Assembly (NCBI GenBank): GCA_905209435.1
Contig: CAJLTE010000004.1
Span: 1 to 64,000, forward strand
From: an uncultured Blautia sp.
Lineage (GTDB): Bacteria > Bacillota_A > Clostridia > Lachnospirales > Lachnospiraceae
Length of the DNA: 64,000 nucleotides
Reading direction: 5' to 3'
The translations under genes and the position numbers were made by a program. Below are positions 61,064 through 64,000 of the stretch, one piece after another (position 1 is the stretch's first letter; each line of letters starts with the position of its first letter). The notes beneath the pieces are model-generated. The model was not told the origin of the DNA and ran no database searches. It saw only the letters and a program-made list of their open reading frames with translations.

Positions 61064-61086
61064 ATAAGCAAGTAGCCAAGCGGGTA
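61064..61086. repeat. Dispersed palindromic repeat, partial copy E
   Basis: ATAAGCAAGTAGCCAAGCGGG corresponds to ATGAGCAAGTAGCGAAGCGG of copy D. It begins about 20 bases after the araD stop. Confidence 0.5.
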
Positions 61087-61107
61087 ATTCTATTTACCTG
61101 AGTCTAT

Positions 61108-61141
61108 AAAAAAGAAGAGCTGAAAAGGCTCTTCTTTTTTT
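61108..61141 (+). terminator. Terminator of araD
   Basis: AAAAAAGAAGAGC (61108-61120) pairs with GCTCTTCTTTTTT (61128-61140), extended by one more T. Confidence 0.88.
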
Positions 61142-61371
61142 GAATATTTTATATGAAAATAGAAAATATCTGAAAAAACAACAATGTATTGACTGTGAAG
61201 TGTTATATTTTTGATGGAGTTGATGAAAAAAGAGAAATCTATAAATAAGTTAAATGGATGTGGAGTGTAAATTAATGATAGAATAGAAAAGAAAAGCAGA
61301 AGTTGTGGTGCTGGAATATGATGATATGTAAGAGAACTGGAGACAGAGGCAGAAAAAGGGGTTAGAAAGAG

Positions 61372-62613
61372 ATGAAAAGTGTATTTTATCAAATGCCAAA
61401 TACACATTCAGTAACAATTGGAATTTATGTCAGATGTGGATTACATTGTGAAAAAGATAAAAAAGCAGGAATAACACATTTGCTGGAACATATGTATTTC
61501 AGAAAATTAGGGGATTTAGCACAGGCAGATTTATATTATAAAATGGAATCTGTAGGAAGCACTCTTATAGCATCGACATATCGTGATTTTATAAAATTTA
61601 CTATGAAAGTTGCTCCGGTTTATTTAAAAACATGTTGGGGTATAATGGAAAACTTTTTTAAAATCACAGAATGGTCGGATGATGAATTTGTATATGAGAA
61701 AAGGGTGGTGCTTAATCAGATCTGTGATAGGAATGAATATATATTTATAGATGATGAAGCAAGAAAACTGGCATTTTCCGGACATCCTTATTCGAGAAAT
61801 ATTATGGGTGACTATATATCTATTCAGAATATAACACTGAAAAATCTGAAGAAAATGCAAAAAAACATTTTTGCAGATAATAATGTTCTGGTATGTATAA
61901 CCGGATGTTTCGAAGAAACGGATAAAAAAGAGATTCAAATGTGTTTGGAAGGTTTAAATGCTAACAGATTTGTGTCAAAATCTTTGCCTGTTTGTATGTT
62001 TCCGCCGGGATTTGGAAATAGAAAAAAGAATATTAAATTTATTTCTATGTCAGGAAACCGCACAGAGATAGAGTTATGTTTTGATATAGTATTTGAAAAA
62101 AATTCAGGAATGGAATGGATAAAGCTGCTGAATTGTATTGTGGGTGAAGGCGTTGGTTCCCGGTTGCAAAAAAGACTGAGAGAATATTTAGGATATACTT
62201 CAGATATTGTATCAGAAGTGGAAATGTATGAACGATTTGGAATTTTTTGTATCAGATTCTCAACAGACAGTAAATTAGTGGAGAAGTCATTGGAAGAAAT
62301 TGTAATGATATTAAATGATGTAAAAGACAATATCACAAAGAGAGACTTGGATATTTCGCTTCCATTTTATACAGTAAATCAAATATTTGACGAAGATGAC
62401 ACGGAAAAGATGAATTTTAAATTGGCATACGAATCTTTTATTTTAAATAGAAAAACTGCAAATTATGATATGAAAAATGACAATGAAACGAGAACACGTT
62501 TACAGAAAGAAGCCCAAATTCTATTTCGAAACCAGAATATAAGTGCGGTTTTTATGGGAAAGATAAATGAATTTTCTAAAAAAAATGTGTGGAAAATTTT
62601 GAAAAGATTATAG
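61372..62613 (+). CDS. M16 (insulinase-like) protein with altered metal ligand
   Basis: The 413-residue protein has the M16 fold pattern: an N-terminal half with the inverted zinc motif HLLEH (His36, Glu39, His40) and a C-terminal half without it. In active M16 enzymes a Glu 70-80 residues later completes the site (as in the ILEEI or AEL segments). Here the matching segment is YEKRVVLNQIC and that position is Gln116. It may be impaired or bind metal differently. No signal peptide is seen. M16 proteins of this size act in pairs or in peptide maturation, but no partner or precursor peptide is obvious. The next gene follows 53 bases on. Confidence 0.75.
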   Translation: MKSVFYQMPNTHSVTIGIYVRCGLHCEKDKKAGITHLLEHMYFRKLGDLAQADLYYKMESVGSTLIASTYRDFIKFTMKVAPVYLKTCWGIMENFFKITEWSDDEFVYEKRVVLNQICDRNEYIFIDDEARKLAFSGHPYSRNIMGDYISIQNITLKNLKKMQKNIFADNNVLVCITGCFEETDKKEIQMCLEGLNANRFVSKSLPVCMFPPGFGNRKKNIKFISMSGNRTEIELCFDIVFEKNSGMEWIKLLNCIVGEGVGSRLQKRLREYLGYTSDIVSEVEMYERFGIFCIRFSTDSKLVEKSLEEIVMILNDVKDNITKRDLDISLPFYTVNQIFDEDDTEKMNFKLAYESFILNRKTANYDMKNDNETRTRLQKEAQILFRNQNISAVFMGKINEFSKKNVWKILKRL

Positions 62614-62666
62614 ATTTACTATTTTCAAAACAAAAATGTTTTTCAGATAATAGGGCGTGGGGAGTT

Positions 62667-63878
62667 ATGAAAGAACAGCAGGAAAAAATAAAGATAAGAA
62701 ATAAGACTATGAGAGCGCTTCTTATTATAATAGGAATATGGTGGATAGTGATTATATTTCTGACGATATGTAACAGATTAGATTATCGTGGCTGTTTGAT
62801 GTTAATTGGTCCAACAATAATACTTTTCATATGGTGTTTTATTTCAGATATGAAAGTAGTTACATTGAGCAGGGAAGGATGTGCGGTAAGTTTTCTGCTT
62901 TGGAAAAAGATATATAAATGGGAAGAACTTGGCATCATTCAAGAGGATGAATGGTATGCCGATAACGGTGATAGTCATTATCATGGAATTATATTTTCCA
63001 AAAACACAGAGGATAAGAAGAAAAGAAAATATACTACGCGAAGGATTGTTTATGCGCCTCCATTTTCGGATCGTTTTTTTGTTATTTCTGATGAACATGG
63101 CAACGTTGTTTCATATAAGTTACAGATAGAAAAAGGTAAAAAACCAAAGCTTAGAAAGGACTATATAAATATCCGTGAAAAGCTGAAAGAATGGGGAGTA
63201 GAAGTTGAAAAAGGCGAGGGCATAAAAAGGGAAGAAAAGCAAAGATTATATGATGAAATGGCAGAAATCAGGAGACAGCAAAGCAAAGAAAGAAGTGAAA
63301 GTAAATGGCCAGATGGCATAGATTCGGAAGAATTATCGTTGGAAAGAATAAAGATAAAAGATTCCTGGTTGATAACTATAGTAGCTTTAATTACGGTAAT
63401 TTTAATGTGGATAGGGCTATCTGCCGAAGAGGGAGAAAAGATTCCAATGTTGGTCTTTTTTGCTTTGTTTGATATACCATTGATGCTTTGGGCCTTAAAA
63501 TCAGTAACATTAAGTAAAGATGGCTGTAAGATATCTTATCTATTCTGGAAAAGGGAATATAAATGGGAAGAACTTGAAATTGTACGTGAAGATCGTTTTC
63601 ACAGTTATAGAGATACAAACAGCAGGGGGATTGTTTTTTCAAAGAGAAAAAAGAATAAAGCGGGATATACATATAAAACACGTGAAATTGTTAACACGGG
63701 TCATCCTTTAGAGCACTTTTATATTATTCTTGACATAGATGGCAATGTATCATATAAACGTTTAGTGAAAAAGGATGGAAAACGTGTGATAAGAAAGTTT
63801 TATGTAAATGTTCCGGAGAAACTAAATGAGTGGGGTGTGGAGCTGGAAAGAGGAGATAATATGTTCCCATCTTTGTAA
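62667..63878 (+). CDS. Membrane protein built from two copies of one module
   Basis: The 403-residue product contains an internal duplication. Each copy has one or two membrane helices, then a soluble part with SxEGCAVSFLLWKKIYKWEEL (first) or SKDGCKISYLFWKREYKWEEL (second), a GIIFSK or GIVFSK strand, and an ending like NxREKLKEWGVEVEKG or NVPEKLNEWGVELERG. The soluble part looks like a PH-like beta fold. I recognise no named family. ATG 62667 has GTGGGGAG very close (2 bases); a GTG at 62589 overlapping the M16 gene is a weaker choice. Its position suggests co-transcription with the M16 gene. Confidence 0.72.
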   Translation: MKEQQEKIKIRNKTMRALLIIIGIWWIVIIFLTICNRLDYRGCLMLIGPTIILFIWCFISDMKVVTLSREGCAVSFLLWKKIYKWEELGIIQEDEWYADNGDSHYHGIIFSKNTEDKKKRKYTTRRIVYAPPFSDRFFVISDEHGNVVSYKLQIEKGKKPKLRKDYINIREKLKEWGVEVEKGEGIKREEKQRLYDEMAEIRRQQSKERSESKWPDGIDSEELSLERIKIKDSWLITIVALITVILMWIGLSAEEGEKIPMLVFFALFDIPLMLWALKSVTLSKDGCKISYLFWKREYKWEELEIVREDRFHSYRDTNSRGIVFSKRKKNKAGYTYKTREIVNTGHPLEHFYIILDIDGNVSYKRLVKKDGKRVIRKFYVNVPEKLNEWGVELERGDNMFPSL

Positions 63879-63938
63879 AAGAGTAAATACGGAAGTAGAA
63901 ACAAACACATAGAATAGGAAATATAGCAGGAGGAACTT

Positions 63939-64000
63939 ATGATTTACAAAAAGATTGAAATAGCAGTAGACGGATACAAAGAAACAGCAGATTTATACAC
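63939..64000 (+). CDS. Start of a gene cut by the window end
   Basis: A strong ribosome site (CAGGAGGAA) precedes ATG 63939. The visible 20 codons read MIYKKIEIAVDGYKETADLY. They are too few for a family call; a hydrolase-like start is possible. Confidence 0.6.
   Translation, partial: MIYKKIEIAVDGYKETADLY

Noticed and set aside
61064..61086. tRNA-like fragment after araD
   Set aside because: It matches copy D of the dispersed repeat and cannot fold as a cloverleaf.

Overview
The window looks like chromosomal DNA of a spore-forming, low-GC gut Firmicute of the Lachnospiraceae type (Blautia/Ruminococcus-like). The reasons are Clostridia-style sporulation genes (spoIID- and spoIIQ-like genes, spoVT), strong AGGAGG ribosome sites, many small sugar-utilisation operons each with its own LacI or AraC regulator, and tRNA genes without encoded CCA. 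I see no rRNA, CRISPR array, phage or transposase gene. The genus call is an inference.

Layout. 1-2.8 kb: end of a tRNA-Lys gene, a small unknown gene, then a spoIID-like/spoIIQ-like pair whose usual catalytic residues appear changed. 3.1-8.0 kb: sucrose module (LacI-type repressor, PTS IIBCA, GH32 sucrose-6-phosphate hydrolase) with visible promoters and operator-like sites. 8.3-9.3 kb: GIY-YIG protein and hemolysin III. 9.6-18.2 kb: a LacI regulator, a MalEFG-type ABC importer without its ATPase, a TraX-like membrane protein and a GH42 beta-galactosidase, tied together by four copies of an operator-like motif. 18.2-27.2 kb: housekeeping and sporulation genes (SNF2 helicase, SpoVT, metallophosphoesterase, VanY-type carboxypeptidase, nicotinate phosphoribosyltransferase, tRNA-Gln, a phosphoribosyltransferase-like protein).

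27.6-50.5 kb is the most unusual part. After an internally deleted and an intact SGNH esterase comes a large catabolic region: HpcH/HpaI-type aldolase, 2-hydroxyacid dehydrogenase, FGGY kinase, an unassigned probable TIM-barrel protein, cupin, fucose/arabinose-isomerase-like protein, then a YiaK-type (Ldh2) dehydrogenase with a TRAP transporter, a Cof-type phosphatase, an HD protein, a ribose-type ABC importer, an APC permease and an AraC regulator. Three promoters here (before the aldolase, before the dehydrogenase/TRAP operon, and next to araC) carry the same 15-base word followed exactly 21 bases later by a second half-site, with the -10 box a fixed 34-35 bases further on. I read this as a previously unlabelled AraC regulon for an unknown sugar or sugar acid, with partial resemblance to the yiaK-S (2,3-diketo-L-gulonate) system. 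It also carries two decayed genes, an SDR dehydrogenase and the tail of a duplicate Cof phosphatase.

50.5-64 kb: flavin reductase, MalY-type aminotransferase, a small acidic protein, a two-component system with a large multi-membrane sensor, a secreted GH16 glucanase with three C-terminal binding-type modules, acyl-ACP thioesterase, L-ribulose-5-phosphate 4-epimerase, an M16-like protein with a changed metal ligand, a membrane protein made of two tandem copies of one module, and the start of a further gene. A short palindromic dispersed repeat occurs at least six times; one copy supplies the last codons and stop of the MalY-type gene.
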